Positions 6,356 through 6,871 of a stretch of DNA of 6,871 nucleotides are shown piece after piece (positions within the stretch are counted from its first letter, which is position 1; each line of letters starts with the position of its first letter). The notes beneath the pieces were generated by a model that searched no databases, was not told where the DNA came from, and saw only the letters and a list, made by a program, of their open reading frames with translations. The DNA is from CBFGRV01 sp965651265 (GTDB taxonomy: Bacteria; Bacteroidota; Rhodothermia; Rhodothermales; VXPQ01), in assembly GCA_965651265.1 (NCBI GenBank), contig CBFGRV010000111.1:1-6871 (forward strand), given 5' to 3'. The position numbers were made by a program, and so were the translations under genes.

Positions 6356-6871
6356 TTAGTTCACCTCGGCCGCGCGGCATTCGACGATCATCTTGCCCGC
6401 AAAGTTGGGTGTCCCATAGGCAGCGGGCGAGATGTCAGCGAGGGGATGGTTCTGGATGTGGACGTGCGGCTCCGACCTCTGCAGATCCGTGATCTCATTC
6501 GCAATGTCGCCACCCTTCAGGCAGATGAGCCCGGGATGCCAGAGGGAGCCGTCGGGGGCCGTTTCACCTGCCTCCTCCGTACCGGCACGACCCACAGCCA
6601 CGCGTGCATGCCACGACCAGAGAACGGACAGAGATGCCGTAGCGCGAGAAACGGAGAAATCGGCGTCTCCAGGATACGCCTCCGCGCGCCCGTGCCACGT
6701 ATCCAGATTCTCAAGCCCGAGCCGGCGCGCCATCGTCCGCACGGCCTGGACCTTCTTCCTCACGGAGTCCACGGCATGAATGCGCACGTCCGAAAACGCA
6801 ATGGCCAGCGGAACGGCGGGCAGGCCCCCTCCGGTGCCCCAATCGACTACCGTCGAACCGGCGGGAAACTT
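6356..6871 (-). CDS. rsmG: 16S rRNA (guanine-N7) methyltransferase RsmG/GidB, N-terminus cut by window edge
   Basis: RsmG uses S-adenosylmethionine to methylate N7 of G527 (E. coli numbering) in the 530 loop of 16S rRNA. The 171 visible residues read in frame to the right end of the window, so about 40 N-terminal residues are missing from a typical 205-220. The SAM-binding motif is VVDWGTGGGLPAVPLAI at fragment residues 8-24, near the usual DxGTGxGFPGIPLAI. AVDS at about 33-36 is the acidic motif after strand 2, HGRAEAY is at 60-66, and SRA at 75-77. LICLKGGDIANEI at 115-127 has the KGGD pattern I associate with Bacteroidota-type RsmG. The GTG at 6785-6787 is internal, not the start, because the SAM motif lies upstream of it. 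The gene often lies near the origin with mnmG or parAB; what lies upstream here is out of view. Confidence 0.93.
   Translation of the reverse strand, partial: KFPAGSTVVDWGTGGGLPAVPLAIAFSDVRIHAVDSVRKKVQAVRTMARRLGLENLDTWHGRAEAYPGDADFSVSRATASLSVLWSWHARVAVGRAGTEEAGETAPDGSLWHPGLICLKGGDIANEITDLQRSEPHVHIQNHPLADISPAAYGTPNFAGKMIVECRAAEVN

Noticed and set aside
6785..6787. GTG as the start of a 143-residue rsmG product
   Set aside because: The frame stays open upstream to the window edge and carries the SAM-binding motif, so the GTG is an internal Val codon.

Overview
This window is a GC-rich bacterial chromosome segment carrying five housekeeping-type genes and one strong non-coding landmark. The left edge holds the N-terminal half of recF (minus strand), and divergent from it is murQ (plus). 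A 241-bp intergenic region then contains a perfect 16-bp parS-type ParB-binding palindrome. It is followed by a large complete mfd (plus), convergent with a WYL-domain HTH regulator (minus). The right edge holds rsmG (gidB, minus), cut off at its N-terminus. I see no mobile element, CRISPR array, tRNA or rRNA.

The likely source is a GC-rich member of the Bacteroidota/Rhodothermota side of the FCB group. This rests on the style of the RsmG and WYL proteins and on the absence of clear Shine-Dalgarno sequences before the four visible start codons. The assignment is an inference from remembered family patterns, not from a search.

Layout: 1-539 recF (partial, minus); 540-768 divergent regulatory region with two short palindromes; 769-1701 murQ; 1708-1723 parS; 1770-1883 an AT-rich island followed by two possible RNA hairpins, the second capped by a GCGA tetraloop; 1943-5311 mfd; a 21-bp convergent junction; 5333-6304 WYL regulator; a 51-bp gap; 6356-6871 rsmG (partial). 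rsmG and the WYL gene point the same way and could be co-transcribed.

Functionally the window mixes DNA repair (RecF gap repair, Mfd transcription-coupled repair), peptidoglycan recycling (MurQ), 16S rRNA methylation (RsmG) and a probable ligand-sensing regulator. The parS site, together with recF and rsmG, genes often found near bacterial origins, suggests that this locus lies in the origin-proximal domain where ParB loads. The parS site is the most noteworthy observation. I found no convincing undescribed multi-gene system.
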